DNA from: Dehalobacterium formicoaceticum
Lineage (GTDB): Bacteria > Bacillota > Dehalobacteriia > Dehalobacteriales > Dehalobacteriaceae
NCBI RefSeq assembly: GCF_002224645.1
Contig: NZ_CP022121.1
Location: 3,693,501 to 3,757,500 of the forward strand
Reading direction: 5' to 3'
Length of the DNA stretch: 64,000 nt
In this document: one piece after another, positions 44,512 to 54,249 of the stretch
Numbering within the stretch: the first letter of the stretch is position 1
How the letters are laid out: each line of letters starts with the position of its first letter
Notes under the pieces: model-generated
What the model was told of the DNA's origin: nothing
Seen by the model: the letters and a program-made list of their open reading frames with translations, nothing else
Databases searched by the model: none
Position numbers and translations under genes: made by a program

Positions 44512-45492
44512 TTATATCTCATATGTTTTATCTTTTTGGGAGAAGACCTTTTTCTCTTTCTCCTCTTTCATTGTAGTGATTAAGTATTGCAGATACTTAA
44601 AAAACACATATAAGGTAATCAACACAGCCAACCACAGCTGCAGCCACGCTAGCTCATGAAGGAGAGGTATCGTTTGCTGCCCCTTGGTAAAAAAATCATC
44701 TGCCAGCTTCATAGCGGTAGCGCTAATCACAAGGGGAAAGGTAAAGGCAGAATAACTAGTATAGAATTTTAAGCTCAATAATCTTGGCAGAAGAATTAAT
44801 ATCGCTGCATAGAATAAAATTGACATGGTGAGCAGCAGTTTAATAAGCATTATGTTATGCTCCGTAAAGGAATTTAAATACCCTGCCAGAAACATACTAT
44901 TCGGTGCCGCTAAAATCACTAATGTGGGCAAGGCAGCCTCCGGCATATCCTTCACCCTTAGGACCCGGTATAAAACAAGCACCAAAAGGAAAATGTAGAC
45001 TACCAACCCCACCCAAAAAGCCATTTGCCCAACCATCTTTATCCCCATGAAAGATGCTGTTACACTCATCACCGCAATACCTGCATACATAACGAACCAG
45101 GTTGGGAAAACATATTTAATGTTAAATTGCATGGTAAATTTTAAGCTAAACCAGATCATGAATATAAGGTGAAAAATTCCTCCGCTTACCCATATAATAG
45201 CAGAAAACACTGGAAAATATGGTTTTATATAAGAAGCTAACACAGTCATAGCCATAAAAAATGTTGGAAATACACTGGCTACGAGAGGGTTATTTAATTC
45301 CGCTTTTACCTTTTTAGAATAAAATATGAGTTTACCCATAAATAATAAGAATAGAATACCGGATACCCCCCCCAGAACATTCCTAACTGTCCCACCATAG
45401 GGACCATAGGATTGGAGAAGGTTACCCAAAGAAGCAAACCCTAAGATAAATCCCCCCAAAGGTAAAGGATATTCATAAAGAATCGTCTTCAT
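44512..45492 (-). CDS. TDT-family (TehA/SLAC1-like) transporter
   Basis: About 326 residues, ten predicted membrane helices, as in the tellurite-resistance/dicarboxylate transporter family. Visible: PLPLGGFILGFASLGNLL, FPTFFMAMTVLASYI, YSAFTFPLVISATAMKLAD. Members carry C4-dicarboxylates, sulfite, malate or anions; the substrate here is unknown. The ATG at 45492 is preferred over an in-frame TTG at 45498. 30 bases downstream of a DUF1847 gene. Confidence 0.88.
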   Translation of the reverse strand: MKTILYEYPLPLGGFILGFASLGNLLQSYGPYGGTVRNVLGGVSGILFLLFMGKLIFYSKKVKAELNNPLVASVFPTFFMAMTVLASYIKPYFPVFSAIIWVSGGIFHLIFMIWFSLKFTMQFNIKYVFPTWFVMYAGIAVMSVTASFMGIKMVGQMAFWVGLVVYIFLLVLVLYRVLRVKDMPEAALPTLVILAAPNSMFLAGYLNSFTEHNIMLIKLLLTMSILFYAAILILLPRLLSLKFYTSYSAFTFPLVISATAMKLADDFFTKGQQTIPLLHELAWLQLWLAVLITLYVFFKYLQYLITTMKEEKEKKVFSQKDKTYEI

Positions 45493-45522
45493 GATCAAAC
45501 TTCCTTTTTCATAATCTACATC

Positions 45523-46167
45523 TTATTTTTCATCCGGTAAAAGCTTTTTTCGATAATATCCATCCGCCATATATAGAGCAGCAACAGGATTATGTCCCAA
45601 GACCCGATCTTTTACTGCGAGTACCGTGACTGGAGCTTCGGAATGCTTGATAAAAAGAGTATCATGACCGACACATAATCCCAGCAGGATATTTAACTCT
45701 GTCATAGCTTTATTTAAAAACACCGCCTGACCGATGGGGTTACACATCGCTTCAAAGGTATCAGGACGTACTAGCTCTTGATCCTTCAGATGCAAAAACT
45801 CTTTTTTGGCGACACTGCCGTTTTTGCAGATCACGGAAGTCACCGTGAACCCATGGGCCGTTAAAATTTTATGGAAAATGGCCATTTCTTTTTTTAAACC
45901 GGTACAAAAAGCCACACCCAGATTGGTAAAGCCGCATTTACGCGCAAAATCCATGATTTCCTCCACCCTGGTTTTTTGGCAATACCCTTCACTTTCTACA
46001 AGGGCTGCCTTCTGTGCCCATAAAAGCTCTTCTCCGGTATACATTTTTAGAATTTCATCCAAAGATTCATCATCCAAGGTAGGGCAATTTTTCGGCAATC
46101 CTTCCTTTTCCCCTTTGGAACACCCATGGATTTTGCAAACGCCGCAAGAATATTCTCCGATACCCAT
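45523..46167 (-). CDS. DUF1847 cysteine-rich protein
   Basis: About 214 residues from the ATG at 46167 (GAGAGGG upstream). N-terminal Cys motifs (YSCGVCKIHGCSKG, LPKNCPT) and internal conserved cysteines (FARKCGFTNLGVAFCTGL, MCNPIGQA, LGLCVGHDTLFIKHS) are those of DUF1847 proteins, thought to bind metal. Function unknown. Encoded directly upstream of the TDT transporter, probably one transcript. Confidence 0.88.
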   Translation of the reverse strand: MGIGEYSCGVCKIHGCSKGEKEGLPKNCPTLDDESLDEILKMYTGEELLWAQKAALVESEGYCQKTRVEEIMDFARKCGFTNLGVAFCTGLKKEMAIFHKILTAHGFTVTSVICKNGSVAKKEFLHLKDQELVRPDTFEAMCNPIGQAVFLNKAMTELNILLGLCVGHDTLFIKHSEAPVTVLAVKDRVLGHNPVAALYMADGYYRKKLLPDEK

Positions 46168-46299
46168 CTTATCATCCCTCTCTGTCATTGATCTTTCATC
46201 TTATAATTCTAACGCATTTATGCCCGAAAAAGAAGTTAAAAATATTTTCATCCATAGTTCATCAATGGGAACAGTCTTCTGGTTCCAACTGGCTTCGAG

Positions 46300-46326
46300 A
46301 AACAGAAAACCAGCCGTTAAGCTGGT
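46300..46326 (-). terminator. Terminator after paaK
   Basis: ACCAGC (46309-46314) pairs with GCTGGT (46321-46326); TTTTCTGTTTC follows on the minus strand. A second stem GCCGCAGTAACTGCGGC lies at 46335-46351. No gene is seen in 46168-46441. Confidence 0.75.
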
Positions 46327-46441
46327 CATTTGCCGCCGCAGTAACTGCGGCATTTGCTATTTCAATTTTCTTAATCTTTAAAGCAAGATGTCATTGGGTA
46401 TAAGAAAACACCCTTGAGGCTGAGAAAAATATCCCTTTGGT

Positions 46442-47713
46442 TTACATATGCCGAGTATCAAAAATACGTTTACTCTTTTTTTCACTTCTTCCCAATGCAC
46501 CGCAGGGCAAAACCTCAACGTCCACCATGATACCAATTTTAACCTTAATGTTTTTTTGCAAGCGTTCTCCTACCGATCTGTGGTCATGACCTTCCTCCCC
46601 TTCTACCTTTACCGTCATCATATCCCTTCTCTCTTCGCGGGAAAGATGAATCTGATACTCACTGCTGCAGCCGGGGGTAATGTGTAAAACGTGGTCAATT
46701 TGTCCGGGATAAATATTAACCCCTTTAATTTTGATCATATCGTCTGTGCGTCCCTGAATCCGGTCAATCATAGGATAAGGACTGCCGCAAGGGCATGTGT
46801 CAGGAAGCATGCGGGTAATATCATGAGTTCGATATCTTAATAAGGGCATTCCTTCCTTAGTCAAAGTCGTAATAACCAATTCCCCTTCTTCTCCCATGGG
46901 TAATTGTTTTTCTGTTATAGGATCAATGATTTCAAAAAGCAAATGATCAGACCAGTAATGCATCCCCTGATGTGCCGGGCAATCAATGCCAATCCCCGGT
47001 CCATAGACCTCGGTCAAACCGTAAATATCAAAACTGTCAATACCTAAGTATTCTTCGATTTTGGCCCGGGTTTTGTCCCCCCACCGTTCAGAGCCAAAGA
47101 TGCCCATTTTCAAGTGGATTTGGTCTCTTAAACCTCTCCGAGCAATCTCTTCGGCCAGTAAGAGGCCATAGGAAGATGTTCCGCAAAGAACGGTTGTTTT
47201 TAGATCAACCATCATTTCCAATTGTTTTTCCGTATTACCGGGACCTGTAGGGATGGCCATGGCTCCTAATCTTTCCACCCCGGCTTGAAAGCCGATCCCA
47301 GCTGTCCAAAGCCCATATCCCGGGGTTACCTGCACCCGGTCTCTTTTGCCCACGCCCACGGTTTCATAGCACCGGGCAAACATTTCCGTCCATGTTTCCA
47401 CGTCTTGTCGGGTATAAGGAATGATCACCGGTTTACCGGTAGTTCCTGATGAGGAATGGATGCGGATCACTTCTTCCTCGTCCACAGCCATCATACCCAA
47501 AGGATAGGTCTCCCGAAGGCTGTTTTTGTCAGTAAAAGGAACCCGCTCCAGGTCTTCGATGGTGCGAATATCTCCCGGTTGAATACCGGCTTCCTGAAGT
47601 TTTTTTCGATAATAAGGGGATTTTACGAAAAGTCGTTCCATTAAAGCCCCCAATTTCTGTTCCTGTTCAAAAACCATTTTCTCCATACTATATCTTTCCA
47701 ATTGAATTGCCAT
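46442..47713 (-). CDS. paaK: Phenylacetate-CoA ligase
   Basis: About 423 residues from the ATG at 47713 (GGAGG eight bases upstream). Visible: adenylation P-loop SSGTTGKPV (about residue 90), IYGLTEVYGPG, YRTHDITRML and the hinge GRTDDMIKIKGVNIYPGQID, all typical of PaaK. Activates phenylacetate (or another aryl acid) to its CoA thioester with ATP. In anaerobes it often works with indolepyruvate ferredoxin oxidoreductase in aromatic amino-acid use, but that partner is not in the window. Preceded by a structured leader with a terminator. Confidence 0.94.
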   Translation of the reverse strand: MAIQLERYSMEKMVFEQEQKLGALMERLFVKSPYYRKKLQEAGIQPGDIRTIEDLERVPFTDKNSLRETYPLGMMAVDEEEVIRIHSSSGTTGKPVIIPYTRQDVETWTEMFARCYETVGVGKRDRVQVTPGYGLWTAGIGFQAGVERLGAMAIPTGPGNTEKQLEMMVDLKTTVLCGTSSYGLLLAEEIARRGLRDQIHLKMGIFGSERWGDKTRAKIEEYLGIDSFDIYGLTEVYGPGIGIDCPAHQGMHYWSDHLLFEIIDPITEKQLPMGEEGELVITTLTKEGMPLLRYRTHDITRMLPDTCPCGSPYPMIDRIQGRTDDMIKIKGVNIYPGQIDHVLHITPGCSSEYQIHLSREERRDMMTVKVEGEEGHDHRSVGERLQKNIKVKIGIMVDVEVLPCGALGRSEKKSKRIFDTRHM

Positions 47714-47735
47714 CCAATTTTCCTCCATTCTCAAA

Positions 47736-47990
47736 ATGAATAAATAAAACCAGGGCTATGCCTGGTTAACGTAACAAACCTCACCTGTACTCAGCTAGCT
47801 CTTCTCATCTAATCTCTGCTCATCTCTTATATTCATTTTTACCTAACTAATTTGCCGTAAGTCTCTCGCCTTTCAGGCGTGAGCCAAACGCCAACAAAGT
47901 CATGCATTAGCAGTTCTAAAACTTAGCAAGAAAACCACTTGCCAAGTTAAGAACTTGCGCCAAAAGAAGAATCATCTGTCTCAACTAAAT
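47736..47990 (-). promoter_or_regulatory. Structured leader with attenuator upstream of paaK
   Basis: On the minus strand stems AACTTGGCAAG/CTTGCTAAGTT (about 47920-47965) and GGCG...CGCC...GGCG (about 47865-47895, mutually exclusive pairings) are followed by an intrinsic terminator AACCAGG-catagc-CCTGGTT with a T-rich tail (47736-47767). The paaK ATG is 23 bases beyond. No known riboswitch or T-box consensus was recognised. Bases 47991-48142 are the AT-rich promoter region of pyruvate carboxylase. Confidence 0.5.
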
Positions 47991-48142
47991 GAATTATACC
48001 ATAAGGATTTCACTTCTGCCATAACTTTTTTATTTTCCTGAAAAAGTGTTATACTGTATACACAGAGAAAACAGCTTGCGCAAATGCAGAAAAAGAAATA
48101 AAATGTATACTAATTAGGTATTTTTCACAAGGAGGGTTTCTA

Positions 48143-51100
48143 TTGATTAAAAAGTTTAAAAGAGTGCTCGTAGCCAACCGAGGGGAAATTGCCATACGAG
48201 TTTTCCGGGCTTGCACAGAGCTTGGTATTCGTTCGGTTGCTATCTATTCCAATGAAGATAAATATTCTCTTTTTCGTACCAAAGCCGATGAATCCTATCT
48301 CATTGGAGAACATAAAGGACCAATCCAGGCTTATTTGGATATTGACGAAATCATCAGTCTCGCCATAAAAAAAGGAGTGGATGCTATCCATCCCGGCTAC
48401 GGTTTTCTTTCTGAGAACCCGGAATTTTCACAAAAATGCGAAGAAAATGGCATCGTTTTTGTTGGTCCGACCCATGTAATGATGGATCGGTTGGGAGACA
48501 AAATCAAATCGAAATTATTAGCTAAGGAAGTAGGTGTCCCCACCATTCCCGGGGTAGAAAAACCCATTAGAACAGATGCAGAAGCCAAGGTATTCGCAGA
48601 ACATTGCGGTTATCCCGTGATGCTCAAAGCAGCAGCCGGCGGCGGCGGCAGGGGCATGCGTATCGTGAATGATCAGGAAGAATTGCTGCCTTCCTTCCAC
48701 AGTGCCAGAAATGAGGCCAAATCTGCTTTTGGCATTGATGATATTTTCATTGAAAAATATCTGAAACAACCTAAGCATATTGAAGTACAGATTTTAGGGG
48801 ATAACTACGGAAACATCGTTCATCTCCACGAACGGGATTGCTCCATTCAAAGAAGACACCAAAAGTTGATTGAATATGCTCCCGCTCTTTGCTTATCCCA
48901 GGAAAAGAGAGAAGCTATTTGTCAGGATGCTCTGAAAATTGCTCAGTCGGTGAATTATCGCAGTGCCGGCACCGTGGAATTTTTGGTTGATGCCGATGAT
49001 AATCATTATTTTATTGAAATGAATCCCCGGATTCAGGTAGAGCATACGGTGACGGAAATGGTTACCGGCTATGACTTGGTGCAAAGTCAATTGCTCATCG
49101 CCCAGGGTTATCCCTTGGATTCTTCCCAGGTTGGCATACCTTCTCAAAGTGCGATTGTGCCTAGAGGTTACGCTATCCAATGCCGGGTAACAACAGAGGA
49201 TCCCAGTAATAATTTCGCCCCCTCTGTGGGGACCATTGATGCCTATCGCACCGGGTCGGGATTTGGGATTCGTTTAGATGGAGCCGAAGGCTTTACTACA
49301 GCAAAAATTAACCCTTATTATGACAGTCTGCTGGTCAAAGTTACGGCCAGCTCTCGCACCTTTGAGGACACCATTCGCAAAGCCACCCGTTCCTTGAAGG
49401 AATTAACGGTGCGGGGCGTGAAAACCAACGTCGGATTTCTCATTAATGTATTAAACCATGAAAAATTCCACCAAGGGGCCTGTGATACCGGCTTTATCAA
49501 CAATCATCCCGAGATTTTTGATATTAAACCTAAAGCTGATAAAGAATTAAGATTGTTAAAATTCGTCGGTGAAATCGTGGTCAACGAAACGAAAGGAATT
49601 AAGGGAGAATTCGACATTCCCTTGGTGCCTCACATTGAAATCCCTCAGGATTTAAGAGGAACGAAACAAATTTTAGATGAACAGGGACCGGAAGGTCTAG
49701 TAAAGTGGATCCAGGCCCAGAAAAAGCTCCTCCTGACGGATACCACCATGCGCGACGCCCATCAGTCCTTAATGGCCACCAGGGTCAGAACCAAGGACAT
49801 GGTCAAAATTGCCCCTGCTACCTCCCTTTTGGCGAAAGACCTCTTCTCCCTGGAAATGTGGGGCGGCGCGACCTTTGATGTAGCCTATCGTTTCCTGAAA
49901 GAATCTCCTTGGGATCGTTTGGAGCAATTAAGAATAGACATTCCCAATATCCTTTTTCAAATGCTTTTGAGGGGAGCAAACGGCGTTGGTTATAAAAACT
50001 ACCCGGATAATGTCATCCGTGCCTTTATTAGAGAATCAGCACAAAGCGGCATTGACGTCTTCCGGATTTTTGACTCCCTGAACTGGCTGAAAGGGATTGA
50101 AGTTGCCATCGATGAGGTTTTGAAAAGCGGTAAGGTGGCCGAAGCTTGTATCTGCTATACTGGAGACATTCTGGACACTTCCAGGGATAAGTACTCCCTC
50201 CAATATTATGTGAAAAAAGCCAAGGAGATTGAGAAAATGGGCGCTCATATCCTGGCCATTAAGGATATGTCGGCTCTGCTTAAGCCTTATGCGGCAGAGA
50301 AGTTAATTAAAGCTTTAAAAGAAGAGATTTCTATACCCATTCACTTCCATTCCCATGATACCAGCGGTAACGGCGTGGCCTCCATCTTACTGGCCGCAGA
50401 AGCAGGGGTGGATATTGTGGACACAGCCTTAAACAGCATGTCAGGGCTCACCAGCCAGCCGGCTTTAAACTCTGTTGTTTCTGCCCTTGTCAATACGGAA
50501 CGAGACACCGGCCTTGATCCCCACGGTATCCAACAACTGTCGGATTATTGGGAAGCGGTACGCCCTGTCTATAATATGTTTGAGTCGGAATTGAAATCCA
50601 GTACGGCAGAAATTTATGTTCATGAGATGCCCGGAGGCCAATACTCCAACTTTAAATCACAGGTAGACAGCTTTGGTCTGGCCCATCATTTTGCCGCTGT
50701 CAAAGAAATGTATAAAACGGTGAACGATATGGTGGGTGACATTGTCAAAGTAACGCCATCCTCCAAGATGGTGGGGGATATGGCCATCTTTATGGTGAAA
50801 AACCAGCTCACACCGGAAAATATCTATGAAAAAGGCCGTGACCTTAATTTCCCAGATTCCGTGGTAGATTATTTCCGAGGTATGATGGGCCAGCCGGAGG
50901 GAGGCTTCCCCGAGGAATTACAAAAGCTGATTTTGAAAGGGGAAGAACCGATTACCGGACGTCCGGGGGAAATACTGCCGCCGGAAGATTTTGCAACCAT
51001 TGCAGCGCATTTGGAAGAAAAATATGATCATCAATTCAGCAATCAGGAAATCTTATCCTATGCCCTCTATCCGAAGGTTTATGAAGACTATCTTCATAGC

Positions 51101-51577
51101 TTGGAGGAAAACGGTGACTTAACCAGGATGGGCAGCGATATCTTTTTTCATGGTCTGAGAGAAGGAGAAACCTGCGATATTGAAATTGAGGAAGGTAAGA
51201 AGCTGATTACCCGCCTTTTAGAAATTGGAAAGCCGGACAATGAAGGATTTGTCACCTTGCAGTTTGATATCAACGGCAACAGACGAGAAATCAAAATCCG
51301 GGACAAGGGATATAAAATTATAAACACGGACTCTGAATTCAGCAAAATGGCCGACCCTGACAACCAGATGGAAATCGGTGCCAGTATCCCCGGTTCCATC
51401 TTAAAGGTCCTCGTCAAAGAAGGAGATGAGGTAAAGGAGCATCAAAGTCTGGTCGTCATAGAAGCTATGAAAATGGAGACCAACATTACTGCCCCGGTGA
51501 GCGGCAAAATTGATGCCCTGCTGGTGAAAGAAGGTCAGCAGGTAGATACCGGCGAGTTATTAATTAAAATGAAGTAA
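48143..51577 (+). CDS. pyc: Pyruvate carboxylase
   Basis: 1144 residues, normal for the single-chain enzyme. Starts with TTG at 48143, six bases after AAGGAGGG. Domains: biotin carboxylase (about 1-455: VLVANRGEIAIRVFRAC, KAAAGGGGRGMRIV, EMNPRIQVEHTVTE), carboxyltransferase (about 525-830: LLTDTTMRDAHQSLMATR, GGATFDVAYRFLKE), central allosteric/PC domain, and biotinyl domain with VIEAMKMET (lysine about 1110). Makes oxaloacetate from pyruvate, bicarbonate and ATP for anaplerosis. Monocistronic with its own terminator. A PYC gene suits a strict anaerobe growing on C1/C2 substrates. Confidence 0.98.
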   Translation: MIKKFKRVLVANRGEIAIRVFRACTELGIRSVAIYSNEDKYSLFRTKADESYLIGEHKGPIQAYLDIDEIISLAIKKGVDAIHPGYGFLSENPEFSQKCEENGIVFVGPTHVMMDRLGDKIKSKLLAKEVGVPTIPGVEKPIRTDAEAKVFAEHCGYPVMLKAAAGGGGRGMRIVNDQEELLPSFHSARNEAKSAFGIDDIFIEKYLKQPKHIEVQILGDNYGNIVHLHERDCSIQRRHQKLIEYAPALCLSQEKREAICQDALKIAQSVNYRSAGTVEFLVDADDNHYFIEMNPRIQVEHTVTEMVTGYDLVQSQLLIAQGYPLDSSQVGIPSQSAIVPRGYAIQCRVTTEDPSNNFAPSVGTIDAYRTGSGFGIRLDGAEGFTTAKINPYYDSLLVKVTASSRTFEDTIRKATRSLKELTVRGVKTNVGFLINVLNHEKFHQGACDTGFINNHPEIFDIKPKADKELRLLKFVGEIVVNETKGIKGEFDIPLVPHIEIPQDLRGTKQILDEQGPEGLVKWIQAQKKLLLTDTTMRDAHQSLMATRVRTKDMVKIAPATSLLAKDLFSLEMWGGATFDVAYRFLKESPWDRLEQLRIDIPNILFQMLLRGANGVGYKNYPDNVIRAFIRESAQSGIDVFRIFDSLNWLKGIEVAIDEVLKSGKVAEACICYTGDILDTSRDKYSLQYYVKKAKEIEKMGAHILAIKDMSALLKPYAAEKLIKALKEEISIPIHFHSHDTSGNGVASILLAAEAGVDIVDTALNSMSGLTSQPALNSVVSALVNTERDTGLDPHGIQQLSDYWEAVRPVYNMFESELKSSTAEIYVHEMPGGQYSNFKSQVDSFGLAHHFAAVKEMYKTVNDMVGDIVKVTPSSKMVGDMAIFMVKNQLTPENIYEKGRDLNFPDSVVDYFRGMMGQPEGGFPEELQKLILKGEEPITGRPGEILPPEDFATIAAHLEEKYDHQFSNQEILSYALYPKVYEDYLHSLEENGDLTRMGSDIFFHGLREGETCDIEIEEGKKLITRLLEIGKPDNEGFVTLQFDINGNRREIKIRDKGYKIINTDSEFSKMADPDNQMEIGASIPGSILKVLVKEGDEVKEHQSLVVIEAMKMETNITAPVSGKIDALLVKEGQQVDTGELLIKMK

Positions 51578-51592
51578 GTGAATAAAAGGCTG

Positions 51593-51637
51593 CTGCATAC
51601 GAACAATTTAAGTTCGAACTGCAGCAGCCTTTTTCTT
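51593..51637 (+). terminator. Terminator after pyruvate carboxylase
   Basis: AAAGGCTGCTGCA pairs with TGCAGCAGCCTTT, with a second inner stem (GTTCGAAC-type), then TTTTTC on the plus strand. Confidence 0.92.
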
Positions 51638-51731
51638 TCATTATTCTAATTACTTCATGAGGTAAAGAATTCTTTACTTCAACGGACTGACTTCGTGAAT
51701 ATAGCAAAAACCCCTCATGGGATTGACTGGT

Positions 51732-51766
51732 AAAAAAAACGCTCAAACCTTTTGATTTAAGCGTTC
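51732..51766 (-). terminator. Terminator after tatA (end of the Dsr-type cluster)
   Basis: AACGCT(c)AAA pairs with TTT(a)AGCGTT around a short loop; eight T follow on the minus strand. 24 bases past the tatA stop. Confidence 0.88.
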
Positions 51767-51789
51767 TAAAACAATTTCTTAACCTGTTT

Positions 51790-51999
51790 CTAGGCTTTCT
51801 TAATATCAGTTATTTCTGCAATCTTTTCTTCTGTACCTTTCTGGGCATTGCGGAATTCAGCCAGACTCTTGCCCACCGCTTTTCCCACTTCCGGCAATTT
51901 TCCCGGCCCAAAAATCACCAAAGCGATACCGGCAATTAACACCAGTTCCGGCACACCAATGCTGGGAATAAAGCCAAAATTCATAAAACTATTAATCAT
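51790..51999 (-). CDS. tatA: Twin-arginine translocase subunit TatA/E
   Basis: 69 residues. Short N-terminal helix, hinge FGPGKLPEVGKAVGKSLAEFRNAQKG and charged tail: the TatA/E signature. AGGAGGG before the ATG. It is the last gene of the dsr-type cluster, 11 bases after dsrM. The cluster's own DsrO has a twin-arginine signal (RRNFIR), so this TatA is probably dedicated to exporting it. No tatC is seen in the window. Confidence 0.95.
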   Translation of the reverse strand: MINSFMNFGFIPSIGVPELVLIAGIALVIFGPGKLPEVGKAVGKSLAEFRNAQKGTEEKIAEITDIKKA

Positions 52000-52010
52000 G
52001 ATCTTCCCTC

Positions 52011-53015
52011 CTATTTGGTTGCGTTCGCTTCATCATCCAGGGGTAACCCTGCCGCCTTCATCACCTTACCGAATTCTTCTTCATATTCTTGATAGGTATG
52101 AACCTTAACCGGATAGTTCCAAGGATTAATGTGTCTCTTGATTCTGCTGTTATTCGCCAGATTTCGCGTCGGGCTCAAGAAAAGCCCGGGACCATGCATC
52201 AGTTTGCTAAAAGGGAAATATGCCAAAAGAACACAGACCAAGAACAAATGAATATAAAACATACTTCCGATTCCAACAGGCACTACCGGTTGAAAAGAAA
52301 TCAGACCCATAGCCAGCTCCTTAACTCCAGCGACATCCGCCCGGAAAAAATACTTCATTAAGACACCGGACCCGGCAATGCTTAGAATCAGGAAAAGAGG
52401 AAAATAATCAGCAGCCAGGGATACGTAACGCACCATGGGAAGAGCAAATCTTCGGATTAAAAGATAAGTAAGAGCTGCCAGGATCAAAAGATCTGTCAGA
52501 TAAAAGGTATACATACCAAAATCAAAGAATCCGTCTAACCCTTCCAGGAAGCCTACCAGCCAAGGGGTTTCCGGGGTAAATAATCGTAGGTGCCGTGTAA
52601 TAATGATGAAAAACGAATAATGAAAAAGCAAGGCAGCTAACCATAGCCATTTTTCCCATATATAGGTGATATGGCCTTTTTCCGTGATTTTTGCCGTTGT
52701 ATTACGGAACAAAGAGCGAAAGAGGAAAACCTCTTTTGCCATTCTGAGCCAAACACCCAAAGTAGTTGTGGGATTTTCAACCTGATCGGATTTAATCCAA
52801 TCATGAGTTTTTTGCTGACCACAGGTGGTAGGAATGCGGTAAGGCACCGGAGATTTAGCCCAACTTACAATCCGATAAACAAGTCCTGCAATCAAAACAG
52901 CAAATGCCAAATAAGGTATAAATACACCCAGAATATATTCTCCCCCGGCCATTACGCCTATATAAGGGATTAATATTAAGAGCACGATCATTAATAATGC
53001 AAAACCAACGCCCAT
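52011..53015 (-). CDS. dsrM: DsrM-like cytochrome b membrane subunit
   Basis: 334 residues, about six membrane helices with paired histidines for two b hemes (LFHYSFFIIITRHLRLF, MFYIHLFLVCVLLAYFPFSKLMHGPG). N-terminal extension and C-terminal FLSPTRNLANNSRIKRHINPWN are typical of full-length DsrM. It oxidises menaquinol or exchanges electrons with DsrK across the membrane. Unusually, it lies after dsrP rather than before dsrK. Confidence 0.9.
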   Translation of the reverse strand: MGVGFALLMIVLLILIPYIGVMAGGEYILGVFIPYLAFAVLIAGLVYRIVSWAKSPVPYRIPTTCGQQKTHDWIKSDQVENPTTTLGVWLRMAKEVFLFRSLFRNTTAKITEKGHITYIWEKWLWLAALLFHYSFFIIITRHLRLFTPETPWLVGFLEGLDGFFDFGMYTFYLTDLLILAALTYLLIRRFALPMVRYVSLAADYFPLFLILSIAGSGVLMKYFFRADVAGVKELAMGLISFQPVVPVGIGSMFYIHLFLVCVLLAYFPFSKLMHGPGLFLSPTRNLANNSRIKRHINPWNYPVKVHTYQEYEEEFGKVMKAAGLPLDDEANATK

Positions 53016-53071
53016 TTTTAACCCTCACTTTTCCTATGGTTTTTGTCTTATTATCCACCTGGAAGAACAGC

Positions 53072-54238
53072 TTAATGTTCTGTTTCTCCTGCTCTTTCTT
53101 TCACGGCGACGGCCATCTTATATAAAATCGTCAGAACTAAGGCTCCGATCGCCCAAACACCGACAGTAACCATCAGCTCGATCAGGGAAGGCAAATACTC
53201 TGTAATTCTTTCAAAGGTATTGGGAATAAAACCACCAATAATCAAAGCTAATCCTTTTTCAATCATCATGGCCACAAAAACAAATGCACAGGCCATACCA
53301 AGATATTTTTGATTCTTCCGTGTTTTGGGATTTAATAACAATACCCATGCCACGAGAGCCAATACCGTAAATACTGCCATGAAAGGAACCAAAGCCGTAT
53401 GCCCCTCCAAGCCAACAAATAAATACTGCAAGGTATGCATATGTGTTGGAACTTGGCTATAAAAAGCTGTGAAAAATTCTAACCCAATAAAGAAAAGACT
53501 GATTGTCAAAGCATAGGTGATAATCACAGAAAGTTTATTCAACACCTTGTCCTCCACCTTAAAGCTGGTGAATTTCTTCAAAAACAGCATTAAGAGGATT
53601 AATAAGGAGGGCCCGCTGGCAAAGGCCGAGGCTAAAAATCGTGCCGCCATAATAGCCGTAAGCCAGTAATGCCTTCCCGGTAAGCCGGATATTAAGAAGG
53701 CGGTTACGGTGTGAATGCTCACAGCCCAGGGAATTGATAAGTAAGCTAGACGTTTGACCCAAGTGGCCGGAGAAACAGAGTTATATTCCGCCTCTAATAC
53801 GTTCCAACCTACCAAAAGATTAATCAGCAAATATCCGCTTAAAACTACCATATCCCAAAACATCATGGAATGAGGAGTTGCCATAATAATAACATTGAAT
53901 AACCGATCCGGTCTCCCTAAATCTACGATGATAAACAAAAGACACATAATGACAGCAGAAATGGCCAGAAATTCACCAAAGATGGTTACTTTGCCAAACT
54001 CCTTGGCGTTATGAAGATAATATGGTAAAACTACCATCACCGCCGAAGCGGCAACCCCTACAAAGAAGGTAAATTGACCAATATACAGGCCCCAGGATAC
54101 ATCTCTTCCCATATTTGTAACTGTCAAACCATTTTGGAATTGATAAATATAGGCGGCAAATCCGGCCGCTATCACAGCCGCAAGAAATCCCAGCCACAAC
54201 CAATATCGTTTGCTTCCGCGAAAAATATGCTCAACCAT
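53072..54238 (-). CDS. dsrP: DsrP-like NrfD-family membrane quinone protein
   Basis: 388 residues with about ten membrane helices; NrfD/PsrC family. Visible: MGRDVSWGLYIGQFTFFVGVAASAVMV, LGRPDRLFNVIIMATPHSMMFWDM and WAVSIHTVTAFLISGLPGR, the NrfD-type quinone pocket residues. Works with DsrO (iron-sulfur) and DsrJ (heme c) at the outer side of the membrane. AAGGAGGG before the ATG. Confidence 0.92.
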   Translation of the reverse strand: MVEHIFRGSKRYWLWLGFLAAVIAAGFAAYIYQFQNGLTVTNMGRDVSWGLYIGQFTFFVGVAASAVMVVLPYYLHNAKEFGKVTIFGEFLAISAVIMCLLFIIVDLGRPDRLFNVIIMATPHSMMFWDMVVLSGYLLINLLVGWNVLEAEYNSVSPATWVKRLAYLSIPWAVSIHTVTAFLISGLPGRHYWLTAIMAARFLASAFASGPSLLILLMLFLKKFTSFKVEDKVLNKLSVIITYALTISLFFIGLEFFTAFYSQVPTHMHTLQYLFVGLEGHTALVPFMAVFTVLALVAWVLLLNPKTRKNQKYLGMACAFVFVAMMIEKGLALIIGGFIPNTFERITEYLPSLIELMVTVGVWAIGALVLTILYKMAVAVKERAGETEH

Positions 54239-54249
54239 AGCGGCCCTCC

